NCBI RefSeq assembly: GCF_000425185.1
Contig: NZ_AULH01000013.1
Coordinates: 1 to 64,000 of the forward strand
Direction of reading: 5' to 3'
Origin: Pleomorphomonas koreensis DSM 23070
Lineage (GTDB): Bacteria; Pseudomonadota; Alphaproteobacteria; Rhizobiales; Pleomorphomonadaceae
DNA length: 64,000 nucleotides
Shown: piece after piece, positions 17,952 to 27,296 of the stretch
Layout: the number at the start of each line of letters is the position of its first letter
Position numbering within the stretch: the first letter of the stretch is position 1
Made by a program: the position numbers and the translations under genes
Notes under the pieces: model-generated
Database searches by the model: none
Seen by the model: the letters and a program-made list of their open reading frames with translations, nothing else
Told to the model about the DNA's origin: nothing

Positions 17952-18893
17952 ATGGACTGGGATCACTTCCGCGTCTTCCTCGCCGTGGCGCGCGGCGGTC
18001 AGCTTTCGGCGGCCGCCCGCCGGCTCGGCGTCAACCACACCACGGTGGCCCGTCGGCTCGACGCGCTGGAGGCGGCGCTCGGGACGGCGCTGTTCGAGCG
18101 CCGGCCGACCGGCTGCGTGCTGACCGAGGCCGGCGCGCGGCTGATCCCGGTGGCCGAGCGCATCGAGATCGAGGCGCGGTCGGCGACGGCGGCGGTGGTG
18201 GCCGGCGCGACCGAGGTGTCCGGTACGGTGCGCGTCGGCGCGCCCGATGGTCTCGGCAACAGCTTCCTCGCTCGCGAACTGGGATTGTTCGCGGCGCGGC
18301 ATCCCGGCGTCACGGTGGAGCTGGTGCCGCTGCCGTTGAAGTTCTCGGTATCGCGTCGCGAGGCCGATCTCGTCATTGAGCTGGCGCGGCCGACGGCCGG
18401 CCGGCTGGTCGCCAGCAAGCTCGTCGACTACACGCTCGGCGTCTACGCGGCGGCGAGCTATCTCGACCGCCACGGCCGGCCGACGACCCCCGAAGACCTC
18501 AACGGCCACCTGCTGGTCACCGGCATCGACGACTACACCTATTCGACGGCGCTCGACTACACGGCGACCTTGCAGGCTTTCTCCAGGCGGCTCTACCGCT
18601 GCGCCGGCGCCACCAGCCAGCTCGAAGCGATCCGGTCCGGCGCCGGCATCGGCGTGCTGCACGACTTCGTGGCGGTGGATGCGCCGGGCCTCGAACGCAT
18701 CCTGCCGCAGGTGGGCTTTGCCCGTACCTACTGGCTGGTCGGACACCCTGGCGCCACCGCGATCGCCGCCATCGCCGCCTGCCGCCGCTATCTGGTCGAG
18801 ACCTTCCGCCGGCAACGCCGGCATTTCCAGCCCTATGGCCAGCCCGAGGCATCGTCGCCTCCCGAGCCGGGCGAAGACGAAATATCTTTCTAA
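17952..18893 (+). CDS. LysR-family transcriptional regulator, probable mmsA regulator
   Basis: A 313-residue LysR-type regulator. Residues 1-60 form the helix-turn-helix (MDWDHFRVFLAVARGGQLSAAARRLGVNHTTVARRLDALE); residues about 90-290 form the effector-binding domain. It is divergent from mmsA with a 121-base intergenic region, the usual arrangement for a LysR protein and its target. In related genomes similar regulators flank mmsA; the effector is unknown here. The C-terminus ends in an acidic, proline-rich tail (EASSPPEPGEDEISF) that is outside the normal domain. Confidence 0.85.
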   Translation: MDWDHFRVFLAVARGGQLSAAARRLGVNHTTVARRLDALEAALGTALFERRPTGCVLTEAGARLIPVAERIEIEARSATAAVVAGATEVSGTVRVGAPDGLGNSFLARELGLFAARHPGVTVELVPLPLKFSVSRREADLVIELARPTAGRLVASKLVDYTLGVYAAASYLDRHGRPTTPEDLNGHLLVTGIDDYTYSTALDYTATLQAFSRRLYRCAGATSQLEAIRSGAGIGVLHDFVAVDAPGLERILPQVGFARTYWLVGHPGATAIAAIAACRRYLVETFRRQRRHFQPYGQPEASSPPEPGEDEISF

Positions 18894-19018
18894 TAAATCC
18901 GCCGATAATAGAATTCACATCTATTCGTGACGGCGAGGGCACAAGCCCATGCTTTGGCGCCGCATCGACTTTCGTATAAAATGCCGTGAACCGATCAAGT
19001 TATCCGCGTGAGGGTCGC

Positions 19019-19879
19019 ATGGACAGGGCGCCGAGGCTGTGGAGAGGCGAGGCGACGAGCGGCCGTTCGGCGGCGATCGACCTCCATTGGCACCGTCTGC
19101 GCGGCGAGGCGGAAGCTGCCATGGCCCGCGAGCCGGCGCTGACCTCGCTGATGGTCTCGACAATTCTCGACCAGCCCGACCTCGCGACGGCGCTGGCCAC
19201 CCGCCTCGGCCAGCGGCTGGGCGGCGACGAGTTGTCGGCCGAGACGATCTCCCGCACGGTGCTGAGGGCGATCGACGCCGAGCCGTCCATCCTCGAAGGC
19301 GTCCACGCCGACCTCAAGGCGGTGGTGGAGCGAGACCCGGCGTCGGGCCGGCTGATCGAGCCGTTCCTGTTCTTCAAGGGCTTCTCGGCCATCGAGACGC
19401 ACCGCGTCGCCCATCATCTGTGGCTGGCCGGCCGGCGCGACATGGCGCTGGTGCTGCAAAGCCGCTCGTCGTCGGTGTTCCAGACCGACATCCATCCCGG
19501 CGCCTTGCTCGGGCGGGGCATCTTCATCGACCACGCCACCGGCGTGGTGATCGGCGAGACGGCCGAGATCGAGGATGAGGTGTCCATCCTTCAGGACGTG
19601 ACGCTGGGCGGCACCGGCACCCACACCGGCAAGCGCCATCCGACCATCCGCACCGGCGTGATGATCGGCGCCGGCGCGCAGATCTTCGGACCGGTTGAGA
19701 TCGGCGCCTATTCCAAGATCGCCGCCGGCTCGCTGGTGACGACCTCGGTGCCGGCCCATTCGACGGCCGTCGGCACGCCGGCCCGCATCGTCCTCGGCGA
19801 CGCGCCGGCCAACCCGGCCCGCAACATGGACCAGATGCTGACCGAGCGCGACTATTCCGCCTTCACCTGGGTGATCTGA
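19019..19879 (+). CDS. cysE: Serine O-acetyltransferase
   Basis: A 286-residue CysE-type enzyme, which acetylates L-serine to O-acetylserine for cysteine synthesis. The N-terminal alpha-helical domain (about 1-150) has LWLAGRRDMALVLQSRSS; the C-terminal left-handed beta-helix has DIHPGALLGRGIFIDHATGVVIGET and ILQDVTLGGTGTHTGKRHPTI, with the catalytic Asp-His region. The start is ATG 19019; an upstream in-frame ATG at 18986 would add 11 residues. No cysteine synthase adjoins. Downstream lies a nested inverted repeat. Confidence 0.93.
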   Translation: MDRAPRLWRGEATSGRSAAIDLHWHRLRGEAEAAMAREPALTSLMVSTILDQPDLATALATRLGQRLGGDELSAETISRTVLRAIDAEPSILEGVHADLKAVVERDPASGRLIEPFLFFKGFSAIETHRVAHHLWLAGRRDMALVLQSRSSSVFQTDIHPGALLGRGIFIDHATGVVIGETAEIEDEVSILQDVTLGGTGTHTGKRHPTIRTGVMIGAGAQIFGPVEIGAYSKIAAGSLVTTSVPAHSTAVGTPARIVLGDAPANPARNMDQMLTERDYSAFTWVI

Positions 19880-19957
19880 GAGACCGTTCTGAGATTGCGA
19901 TCTGGCGGCCGTCCGATCCGACTTTCGAAAATCGGAGCGATTTTCGGAAACGGTCTC
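19880..19957. repeat. Nested inverted repeat downstream of cysE
   Basis: The outer arms are GAGACCGTT (19880-19888) and AACGGTCTC (19949-19957). Inside them CGAAAATCG (19926-19934) and CGATTTTCG (19938-19946) form a perfect nine-base hairpin with a three-base loop. It begins one base after the cysE stop. It may be a repeated palindromic element or a terminator, though there is no U-run after the outer arm. Confidence 0.55.
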
Positions 19958-20413
19958 CGGGGGCGGATTCGCCTGTCCGGTAAATGGCGCGTTCGACGTA
20001 TCCGTCATCACGCTTTGAATCGATGACGAACGGCGGCCAGCGGTGCGGCGACCGGCGTAAACGCTGGCGTCAACCCCGGAATTCCGCGGATTTCTTAGCC
20101 TATTTGCTATGGGAAACTGTGCGCGTTAACCGTTTCTTCGCCTTGTCGCGGAGGTCGGGATACAATAATCCAGTCAGTGTTCGCATCGTTTCAGGAAAGC
20201 GAAAGGCTGCCGTGGGGGGCGGCTGCCGCCATTTTCTGCCCGGTCCGGCGTCCTCAGGGGGAGGAGGCGGCATGAGCGGGGAAGGCGGCGGGCTAGGGTA
20301 GGGGACTCTGAAGCGCAATCGGGCCGTTCGGCGCCCGGCACGTTCGTGCCGGCGATGCGTGGATTTGCCTGCCGTTTCCGCCCTCCTTGGTGGGGTTCTG
20401 CCAGGAGGAAAGC
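19958..20413. other. Intergenic region upstream of cstA
   Basis: About 450 bases with no convincing gene. It includes an AT-richer stretch around 20095-20180 where a promoter could lie (GCGCGTTAACCG, then ATACAATAATCC), and a purine-rich GGGGGAGGAGGCGG stretch near 20258. The cstA ribosome-binding site AGGAGGAA ends it. No riboswitch or small RNA was recognised. Confidence 0.4.
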
Positions 20414-22510
20414 ATGTCAGCAGTCGCCAAGACTCCTCGATCACCGAGGGAGTGGCTTGTATGGATCGTGATCGCCGTCGTCGGCGCCGTGGCTCTCGCA
20501 GTCGTGGCGCTCAGCCGCGGTGAGACCATCAACGCGCTGTGGCTGGTTGTGGCCGCCGTCGCCACTTATCTCGTCGCATTCCGCTTCTACGCGCTCTACA
20601 TCGTCGATCGCGTGCTGGGGGCCGACCCCGCCCGCCGGACGCCGGCCGTGCGCCGCAACGACGGTCTCGACTACGTTCCGACCGACAAATACGTGCTGTT
20701 CGGCCACCATTTCGCGGCCATCGCTGGCGCCGGCCCGCTGGTCGGCCCGGTGCTCGCGGCGCAGATGGGCTACCTGCCCGGCACCATGTGGCTGATCGCC
20801 GGCGTCGTGTTCGCCGGCGCGGTGCAGGACCTCGTCATCCTGTTCGCCTCGACCCGCCGCGACGGCCGGTCGCTCGGCGACATGATCAAGACCGAGCTTG
20901 GCGTGGTGCCCGGCGTCGTCGCCTCGATCGGCATCCTGATGATCATGATCATCCTGCTCGCCGTGCTCGCGCTGATCGTCGTCAAGGCGCTGGCCGGCAG
21001 CCCGTGGGGCACCTTCACGGTGTTCGCCACCATTCCGATCGCCATCCTGATGGGCCTCTACAGCCGCTTCTTCCGGCCGGGCCGCATCGGCGAGATGAGC
21101 GCCATCGGCGTGGTGCTCCTGCTGCTCGCCATCGTCTTCGGCCGCACCGTGGCCGAAAGCGAGACGCTCGCGCCGCTCTTCACCTACAAGGGCGAGGCGC
21201 TGGCGCTGATCCTGATCGGCTACGGCTTCGTCGCCTCGGTGCTGCCGGTGTGGTTCCTGCTCGCCCCGCGCGACTACCTGTCGACCTTCCTGAAGATCGG
21301 CACCATCCTGGCGCTGGCCATCGGCATCGTCTTCGTGATGCCGGAAATGAAGATGCCGGCGCTGACCAAGTTCGTCGACGGCACCGGCCCGGTGTTCTCC
21401 GGCAACCTGTTCCCGTTCCTGTTCATCACCATCGCCTGCGGCGCCATCTCCGGCTTCCACTCGCTGATCTCGTCGGGCACCACCCCGAAGATGATCGAGA
21501 ACGAGCGGCAGCTCCGCTTCATCGGCTACGGCGCGATGCTGATGGAGAGCTTCGTCGGCATCATGGCGCTGATCGCCGCCTCGGTGATCGAGCCGGGCGT
21601 CTACTTCGCCATGAACACGGCGCCGGGCGTCATCGGCACCACCGCCGACCAGGCGGCGCAGGTGATCTCCAGTTGGGACCCGCTGTTCACCGTCACGCCG
21701 GACATGCTGACCGACATGGCCAAGAACGTCGGTGAGGCGACCATCCTGTCGCGGGCCGGCGGCGCGCCGACGCTCGCCGTGGGCATGGCGCACATCCTGT
21801 CGAACGTCATCGGCGGCGTGGCGCTGATGCCCTTCTGGTATCACTTCGCCATCCTGTTCGAGGCGCTGTTCATCCTGACGACGGTCGACGCCGGCACGCG
21901 CGTCGCCCGCTTCATGATCCAGGATCTGATCGGCACGGCGGTCCCGTCGTTCCGCCAGACCCATAGCTGGACGGCCAATCTCGTCGCCACGGCGCTCGCC
22001 GTCGCGGCCTGGGGCTACTTCCTCTACCAGGGCGTGGTCGATCCGCTTGGCGGCATCAATACGCTGTGGCCGCTGTTCGGTATCGCCAACCAGATGCTGG
22101 CGGCGATCGCTCTCGCCTTCGCCACGGTGATGCTGTTCAAGATGAAGCGGCAGGCCTACGCCTGGGTGACGATCGTGCCGCTGGTCTGGCTGGCCATCTG
22201 CACGCTGACCGCCGGCTGGCAGAAGCTGTTCGACGGCCGTCCGGCGGTGGGCTTCATCGCCCAGGCCAACCGCTTCTCCAAGGCGATGGCCGAAGGCACC
22301 ATCCTCGCTCCGGCCAAGACGGTGGAGGAGATGCAGCGCGTCATCGTCAACCAGTGGGTGGACGCGGCGCTCACCGCCATCTTCATGGTCATTGTCGTGG
22401 GCATGCTGGTGTTCGGCGTGCAGGCGATGCTGAAGGCGCTGCGCCAGCAGAAGCCGACCGCCATCGAGGTGGGTGATGATGAACTGTCTGTGCGGCCTCA
22501 GGCTGCCTGA
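20414..22510 (+). CDS. cstA: Carbon starvation protein CstA, peptide/pyruvate transporter
   Basis: A 698-residue polytopic membrane protein with about 16-18 hydrophobic segments. The CstA signature is clear: [41 protein letters not shown] (about residues 77-117), [19 protein letters not shown] and [14 protein letters not shown]. CstA homologues take up peptides or pyruvate. The start ATG 20414 follows AGGAGGAA by four bases. The small ybdD gene overlaps its 3' end by 38 bases, the standard pairing for this family. Many homologues are carbon- or sensor-kinase regulated; no such regulator is adjacent. Confidence 0.93.
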   Translation: MSAVAKTPRSPREWLVWIVIAVVGAVALAVVALSRGETINALWLVVAAVATYLVAFRFYALYIVDRVLGADPARRTPAVRRNDGLDYVPTDKYVLFGHHFAAIAGAGPLVGPVLAAQMGYLPGTMWLIAGVVFAGAVQDLVILFASTRRDGRSLGDMIKTELGVVPGVVASIGILMIMIILLAVLALIVVKALAGSPWGTFTVFATIPIAILMGLYSRFFRPGRIGEMSAIGVVLLLLAIVFGRTVAESETLAPLFTYKGEALALILIGYGFVASVLPVWFLLAPRDYLSTFLKIGTILALAIGIVFVMPEMKMPALTKFVDGTGPVFSGNLFPFLFITIACGAISGFHSLISSGTTPKMIENERQLRFIGYGAMLMESFVGIMALIAASVIEPGVYFAMNTAPGVIGTTADQAAQVISSWDPLFTVTPDMLTDMAKNVGEATILSRAGGAPTLAVGMAHILSNVIGGVALMPFWYHFAILFEALFILTTVDAGTRVARFMIQDLIGTAVPSFRQTHSWTANLVATALAVAAWGYFLYQGVVDPLGGINTLWPLFGIANQMLAAIALAFATVMLFKMKRQAYAWVTIVPLVWLAICTLTAGWQKLFDGRPAVGFIAQANRFSKAMAEGTILAPAKTVEEMQRVIVNQWVDAALTAIFMVIVVGMLVFGVQAMLKALRQQKPTAIEVGDDELSVRPQAA

Positions 22511-22706
22511 TCCGCGCGCGGTGGGCCAGAAGCTCACCCAGACGGCGCGCCTGATGGTCGGCGTTCCCGATTACGACACCTATGTCGCCCATCGGGAAGC
22601 CAACCATCCGGACCAGCCGGTGATGACGAGGGAGGAGTTCTTCCGCAACAGCCAGGAGCGCCGCTACGGCGGCGGCTCCACGGGCGGCGTGTTCCGCTGC
22701 TGCTGA
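22473..22706 (+). CDS. YbdD/YjiX family small protein
   Basis: A 75-77 residue protein of the YbdD/YjiX family, almost always encoded directly after cstA-type transporters. It has the family core ARLMVGVPDYDTYVAHREANHPDQPVMTREEFF and the glycine-rich end RYGGGSTGGVFRCC. Three consecutive start codons exist (GTG 22473, ATG 22476, ATG 22479); the ATGs are about equally good. The start lies inside cstA in another frame, which implies coupled translation. It is reported to be needed for function of the partner transporter in E. coli; the mechanism is not evident from the sequence. Confidence 0.88.
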   Translation: MMMNCLCGLRLPDPRAVGQKLTQTARLMVGVPDYDTYVAHREANHPDQPVMTREEFFRNSQERRYGGGSTGGVFRCC

Positions 22707-22754
22707 GAGACCGCCTGCGAATGCCGCCAGGGCGGTCGTCCGGCCCGACGTCTT

Positions 22755-22807
22755 GCGTTTCCGGTGCTCGCGGACCCCATATGTCCGCCGCGCTCCGGGT
22801 CTCAAAA
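22755..22807. repeat. Structured intergenic repeat, copy A
   Basis: This 53-base element folds around a six-base stem (GCGGAC 22770-22775, GTCCGC 22783-22788) with outer CCGG/CCGG pairing. A second copy lies at 32165-32213, where the stem reads GCGAAC/GTTCGC, so one pair has changed on both sides. That pattern suggests selection on structure in a repeat family. Confidence 0.6.
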
Positions 22808-22870
22808 GCCGGGCCGGCCGACTTTCCGGACGGCAATTCCAGGATGGTCTCCGACGGAGGCGCCTTCGGC

Positions 22871-22913
22871 GCGGCGCCGGTTTCCTTGGGGGAGGAAGCC
22901 GGCGCCGCTTTTT
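22871..22913 (+). terminator. Rho-independent terminator after cstA-ybdD
   Basis: A long stem (GCGGCGCCGGTTTCC at 22871-22885 with GGAAGCCGGCGCCGC at 22894-22908, one G-U pair) is followed by TTTTT. It is 165 bases after the ybdD stop and before the rhodanese gene. Confidence 0.85.
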
Positions 22914-23017
22914 GTCGGTGTCCGGCGTGCGGGCCGGCCGGTCTTTTTCTGGCCGCGCCGCACCCCATGTCTTGTCGGAAGGCGCGGCCCCCGAAGGCGC
23001 GCCAGGGAGGATGGGTC

Positions 23018-23398
23018 ATGCGTCTTGCGGTTCTGGTTTTTCTCGGCGGGCTGATGTCCGCCGTCGTCGGGCCGGCCTTGGCCGGCGAGGTGTTCAGCTT
23101 CGATCAGGTGCAGGCGGGGCTGATGTCCAACCGCATCCACCTCGTCGACGTGCGCGAGGCCGACGAGTTCGCGGCGGGGCACGTCCCCGGCGCCGTCAAC
23201 CTGCCGCTTTCCGCCTTCAAGGCCGGGCAACTGCCGCCGCCGTCGAAAGTCCCTGTCGTGCTGATGTGCCGCTCCGGCCGGCGGGCCGGCGAGGCGCTGT
23301 CCATCGTCGAGGCGACCGGCCGCACCGATGTCGGCCTCTATCCCGGCAGCATGATCGAGTGGACGGAAAAGAACGGCCCGGTGGTCACCGGGCCGTGA
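23018..23398 (+). CDS. Rhodanese-domain protein with signal peptide
   Basis: A 126-residue single-domain rhodanese with an N-terminal signal peptide (residues 1-22, ending VGPALA-GE), so it is probably periplasmic. The active-site cysteine is in the loop VVLMCRSGRRAGEAL near residue 90, and the family segments LVDVREADEFAAGHVPGAVNLPL are present. Such proteins carry sulfur or bind thiosulfate; the substrate is unknown. The start is ATG 23018 (GGGAGG upstream); an ATG at 23011 is in another frame. It is separated from cstA-ybdD by a terminator and ends ten bases from the convergent glucosidase gene. Confidence 0.85.
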   Translation: MRLAVLVFLGGLMSAVVGPALAGEVFSFDQVQAGLMSNRIHLVDVREADEFAAGHVPGAVNLPLSAFKAGQLPPPSKVPVVLMCRSGRRAGEALSIVEATGRTDVGLYPGSMIEWTEKNGPVVTGP

Positions 23399-23408
23399 TG
23401 TCGCCGTC

Positions 23409-25079
23409 TCAGCGCCGGCGGTGGATGCGCGCCTCCCAGCCGGCGAGGCGGCGGGCGTCGGCGGGCGGGGCGAGGTTGCCGAGGACGAGGTCGCCGATCT
23501 CGATGCCCGGAAGATCGACGTCGACCGGCTGGCGCGAGAAGTTGAGCAGCACGACATAGGCCTCGTCGTCGAGCGTCCGCGTGTAGGCGAAGAGCCTCGG
23601 ATGCTCGGGCGCGACATCGACGAAATCGCCGTAGATGAGCGCCGGATGCGACCGGCGGAGACCGGCGAGCCTGGCATAATGATGATAGATCGAGCCGGGG
23701 TCGGCCAGCGCCGCCTCGGCGTTGATCGTCGCGGCGTTGGGATTGACGGCGAGCCACGCCTTTTGGGCCGTCGTGAAGCCGCCGTTCGGCGCGGCGCTCC
23801 ACTGCATCGGCGTGCGGGAATGGTCGCGGCTGGTGCGCGCCATGTCGGCGAGGAAGTCGGCGGCGGCGACGCGGCCGGTCAGCACCTCGGCCTTCCAGGC
23901 GTTGCGCACGGCGATGTCGTCATACTGCTCGACGGCGGTGAACGGGTAGTTGGTCATGCCGAGTTCGTCGCCCTGGTAGACGAAGGGCGTGCCGCGCAGC
24001 GTCATCAGCATGGTGGCCAGCAACTTGGCCGAGGGAACGCGCCAGGGTTCCTCGTCGTCGCCGAAGCTGCTGACGAGGCGCGGGTTGTCGTGGTTGGAGA
24101 GGAAGACGGTGTTCCAGCAATGGGCGTCGGTCCGCTCTTCGAGGCGGGTGTAGACGGCCTTCAACTCGGGCAGCGTCCACGGCTGGTAGCGGCGGCCGTC
24201 GTTGTTGATGCGCACGGCGTCGAAGTTGAAGATCATGTTCAGCTCGCCGCGCCGCTCGTCGACGAGGTCGGGCGTCTGTTCAGGCGTGACGCCGAAGGCT
24301 TCGCCCACCGTCATGACGTCGTATTTCGACAGCACCTCGCGGTTCATCTCCTGAAGGAACTCGTGCAGGCGCGGGCCGACGGCATGGTAATACTCGGTGC
24401 GCTCGCGGTGCTCCGGCGGATAGTCGGGGAAGTCCTGCTCCTTGGAGATCATCGGGATGACATCCATGCGGAAGCCGTCGACGCCCTTGTCCAGCCAGAA
24501 GCGCATCAGGTCGTAGACCTCGGCGCGCACATGATCGTTCTCCCAGTTGAGGTCGGGCTGCTTGTCGGCGAAAAGGTGCAGGTAGTATTCGCCGGTGGCC
24601 GGATCGAGCGTCCAGGCCGAGCCGGAGAAATAGGAGCGCCAGTCGTTGGGCGGGCCGTCGCCGCGGCCGGGCCGCCAGATGTAGAAGTCGCGGTGGGGAT
24701 TATCCTTCGACTTGCGGCTCTCGACGAACCAGGCGTGCTCGTCGGAGGTGTGGTTGACGACGAGGTCGATGATGAGACGCATGCCGCGCGCCTTGAGCCC
24801 GGCGAGCAGGGCGTCGAAGTCGGCCATCGTGCCGAACTCGGCCATCACCTTGCGGTAGTCGCGGATGTCGTAGCCGTTGTCGGCGTTGGGCGAATCGAAA
24901 TGCGGGCTCAGCCAGACGACGTCGACGCCGAGACCCTTGAGATAGTCGAGCCGCGTGACGATGCCCTTGATGTCGCCGATGCCGTCGCCGTTGGAATCCT
25001 GGAAGGAGCGCGGATAGATCTGGTAGACGACCGCCTCCTTCCACCAGCGATGGCGGATGGTTCCTTCGTTCTCCGACAT
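23409..25079 (-). CDS. GH13 alpha-glucosidase / oligo-1,6-glucosidase
   Basis: A 556-residue cytoplasmic glycoside hydrolase of family 13 with no signal peptide. It has the usual blocks: WWKEAVVYQIYPRSFQDSNGDGIGDIKGI at the start, DLVVNHTSDEHAWF, the nucleophile aspartate in GVDGFRMDVIP near residue 200, the acid/base glutamate in TVGEAFG near 255, and FLSNHDNPR. It is closest to oligo-1,6-glucosidase, alpha-glucosidase or trehalulose-type hydrolases, and it probably cleaves alpha-linked disaccharides imported by an unseen transporter. ATG 25079 follows GGGAGAGGA. It is divergent from an oxidoreductase cluster. Confidence 0.9.
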   Translation of the reverse strand: MSENEGTIRHRWWKEAVVYQIYPRSFQDSNGDGIGDIKGIVTRLDYLKGLGVDVVWLSPHFDSPNADNGYDIRDYRKVMAEFGTMADFDALLAGLKARGMRLIIDLVVNHTSDEHAWFVESRKSKDNPHRDFYIWRPGRGDGPPNDWRSYFSGSAWTLDPATGEYYLHLFADKQPDLNWENDHVRAEVYDLMRFWLDKGVDGFRMDVIPMISKEQDFPDYPPEHRERTEYYHAVGPRLHEFLQEMNREVLSKYDVMTVGEAFGVTPEQTPDLVDERRGELNMIFNFDAVRINNDGRRYQPWTLPELKAVYTRLEERTDAHCWNTVFLSNHDNPRLVSSFGDDEEPWRVPSAKLLATMLMTLRGTPFVYQGDELGMTNYPFTAVEQYDDIAVRNAWKAEVLTGRVAAADFLADMARTSRDHSRTPMQWSAAPNGGFTTAQKAWLAVNPNAATINAEAALADPGSIYHHYARLAGLRRSHPALIYGDFVDVAPEHPRLFAYTRTLDDEAYVVLLNFSRQPVDVDLPGIEIGDLVLGNLAPPADARRLAGWEARIHRRR

Positions 25080-25241
25080 GATCCTCTCCCTGTCCCGGCG
25101 CCGCTCCGGGCGCGCTTCCGTTCCTCCTTCTACCAAAAACGATTCATCCCGGCGAGGGCGAAGGGTCGCCGCCAGTCTGTTTCAGCGCGCAAAAAGCGAC
25201 GAAAGTGACATTCAAAGCGCATTGGATGGGCTGATGGTTCT

Positions 25242-25273
25242 TGGATCGAGATCAATATCGTCTCGACAATCCA
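25242..25273. promoter_or_regulatory. Inverted repeat in glucosidase/oxidoreductase divergent region
   Basis: Arms TGGAT-CGAGA (25242-25251) and TCTCG-(ACA)-ATCCA (25261-25273) face each other in the 316-base divergent gap, next to a TTGACG hexamer at 25275. It could be an operator shared by the two divergent units; no regulator gene lies nearby. The remainder of 25080-25395 shows only the two ribosome-binding sites. Confidence 0.35.
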
Positions 25274-25395
25274 TTTGACGGATCAAAGCGGTGGCGGTTG
25301 ACTGTCGACCGCGAGAGGGTGGCCGCCGGCCGCCCCGGCGAGGTGTTGTCCGCCGGCCGGTGGACCGACGGCGCCGCCCGCGAGGAGGAAACGTC

Positions 25396-26370
25396 ATGCA
25401 ATACGCTCGATTCGGAAAGTCGGGTCTCGAGGTCAGCCGCATCTGCTTCGGCTGCATGTCCTTCGGCGAGGTGATGGAGGAGCGGCCGTGGGTGCTCGGC
25501 CTCGACGAGGGGCGGCCGCTGTTCCGCCGTGCCTGGGAAGCCGGCATCAACTTCTTCGACACCGCCAACGTCTATGCCGCCGGCACCAGCGAAGAGATCA
25601 CCGGCGCCATCCTGAAGGAGCTGGCGCCGCGCGACGAGATCGTGCTGGCGACCAAGGTGTTCTTCCCGATGCGGCCCGGCCCGAACGGCCGTGGTCTCTC
25701 CCGCAAGGCCATCCTGTCGGAGATCGACAACAGCCTGAAGCGGCTCGACACCGATTATGTCGACCTCTACCAGATCCATCGCTTCGACCCGTTCACGCCG
25801 GTCGAGGAGACCATGGAAGCGCTCGACGAGGTGGTGAAATCCGGCAAGGCCCTGCATATCGGGGCGTCGTCGATGTACGCTTGGCAGTTCGCCAAGATGC
25901 AGCACGCCGCCGAGATGAACGGCTGGACCAGGTTCGCCTCGATGCAGAACCAGCTCAGCCTGGTCTACCGCGAGGAGGAGCGCGAGATGCTGCCGCTCTG
26001 CCGGGATCAGGGCGTTGCCGTCATCCCCTGGAGCCCGCTCGGCGGCGGCAAGCTGACCCGGCCCTGGGGCACCGAAACCAAGCGCAATACCACCGACCGC
26101 CACAACAAGGGCATGTACGAGCGCACCGAGGGCAACGCCCCGGCCGTGGTCGCCGCCGTGGAACAGGTAGCCAAAGCGCGCGGCCGCTCGATGGCCGAGG
26201 TGGCGCTGGCCTGGGTGCTGCAGGTCAAGGGCGTGACGTCGCCGATCGTCGGCGTCAGCCGCATGGGCCACCTCGACGATGCCATAGCCGCCGTCGACCT
26301 GACGCTCGACGCCGAGGAGATCGCCGCGCTCGAAGCGCCCTATGAAACCTTCATGGTGAAGGGTTTCTGA
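25396..26370 (+). CDS. Aldo/keto reductase
   Basis: A 324-residue NADPH-dependent aldo/keto reductase with a TIM-barrel fold, resembling the YajO/Tas and YakC-type branch. The catalytic Asp and Tyr fall in FFDTANVYAAGTSEE (near residues 53-58), the lysine in LATKVFFPM near residue 88, and the active-site histidine in YQIHRFDPFTP. The C-terminal cofactor-binding region includes SPIVGVSRMGHLDDAI. The substrate is unknown. ATG 25396 has GAGGAGGAA upstream. It begins a three-gene run with an SDR and an epimerase-like protein, suggesting sequential oxidation and reduction of a sugar or polyol. Confidence 0.88.
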   Translation: MQYARFGKSGLEVSRICFGCMSFGEVMEERPWVLGLDEGRPLFRRAWEAGINFFDTANVYAAGTSEEITGAILKELAPRDEIVLATKVFFPMRPGPNGRGLSRKAILSEIDNSLKRLDTDYVDLYQIHRFDPFTPVEETMEALDEVVKSGKALHIGASSMYAWQFAKMQHAAEMNGWTRFASMQNQLSLVYREEEREMLPLCRDQGVAVIPWSPLGGGKLTRPWGTETKRNTTDRHNKGMYERTEGNAPAVVAAVEQVAKARGRSMAEVALAWVLQVKGVTSPIVGVSRMGHLDDAIAAVDLTLDAEEIAALEAPYETFMVKGF

Positions 26371-26476
26371 GGGCGGCATAGTCGCCTTGCCGATGGACAG
26401 CGGCGGCCGGACGGGCTTTGCTTGTCCGGTTCCGCCGGCGGTACGGTCGGCGACGCATCAGAGGAAGGAGGCCCCG

Positions 26477-27253
26477 ATGAGCAGGCTGCTCAGCATTCCC
26501 GATCTCGCCGGCAAGGCGGTGCTGGTCACCGGCGCCTCCACCGGCATCGGCGCGGCGCTGGCCCGCGCCTTCGCCGAGCAGGGGGCCTCGGTCGGGGTCC
26601 ACTACAATTCGTCGGCCACGGCTGCCGAGACGCTCTGCGCCGACATCCGCGCCGCCGGCGGCAAGGCGACGGCCGTGCGCGGCGACGCGCTGAAGTCGGC
26701 CGACATGGCGCAGGTGATCGAGGAGACGGCCATGGCCTTCGGCCGGCTGGACGGTCTCGTCAACAACGCCGGCGGCATGGTGGCGCGCATGCCCTATGGC
26801 GACTTCAACGAACAGGTGTTCGAGGACATCATCGGCCTCAACGTCCGCTCGGTGCTGGTGGCCTCGCACGCCGCGCTGCCCTTCCTCAAGGCGCAGCAGG
26901 GCTTCATCGTCAACACCACGTCGATCGCCGCCCGCACCGGCGCCAGCCTCGGCGCCGGCCCCTACGGCTCGGCCAAGGCGTTCATCGAGAATGCGACGCG
27001 CGGCATGGCCAAGGAATTCGCGCCCTTCGGCGTGCGCGTCAACGCGGTGGCGCCGGGCATCGTCGAGACGCCGTTCCACGAGCGCTATTCCGATCAGGCC
27101 TATCTCGAAGCCATGCGCGTCACCATCCCGTTGCAGCGGCTGGCCAAGCCGGAGGATATGGTCGGCCCCTACCTGTTCCTCGCCTCGGCGGCGCTGTCCG
27201 GCTACATGACCGGGCAGGTGCTGGAGGTGAACGGTGGCCAGCTGATGACCTGA
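26477..27253 (+). CDS. Short-chain dehydrogenase/reductase
   Basis: A 258-residue classical SDR. The Rossmann motif TGASTGIG lies near residue 19, the NNAG motif near 95 (LVNNAGGMVAR), and the catalytic tetrad includes serine in NTTSIAART and YxxxK as PYGSAKAF near residue 165. The C-terminal SGYMTGQVLEVNGGQLM is typical of enzymes annotated 3-oxoacyl-ACP reductase or glucose/polyol dehydrogenase; the true substrate cannot be named. Its ATG follows GGAAGGAGG. It lies 106 bases after the aldo/keto reductase and 43 before the epimerase-like gene. Confidence 0.88.
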   Translation: MSRLLSIPDLAGKAVLVTGASTGIGAALARAFAEQGASVGVHYNSSATAAETLCADIRAAGGKATAVRGDALKSADMAQVIEETAMAFGRLDGLVNNAGGMVARMPYGDFNEQVFEDIIGLNVRSVLVASHAALPFLKAQQGFIVNTTSIAARTGASLGAGPYGSAKAFIENATRGMAKEFAPFGVRVNAVAPGIVETPFHERYSDQAYLEAMRVTIPLQRLAKPEDMVGPYLFLASAALSGYMTGQVLEVNGGQLMT

Positions 27254-27296
27254 CAATCGCGCCGGCGGCAGCCGGCGCAACTCTTTCGGAGGCAAT

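Noticed and set aside
20441-22537. 698-codon minus-strand frame opposite cstA
   Set aside because: Its composition (long runs of Asp, His, Glu, Arg) is that of an antisense shadow, and CstA on the plus strand is unmistakable.
25291-25395. Longer N-terminus for the aldo/keto reductase
   Set aside because: The 35 extra residues are Arg/Gly/Pro-rich and not conserved, while the ATG at 25396 has a strong GAGGAGGAA site and starts the family fold.
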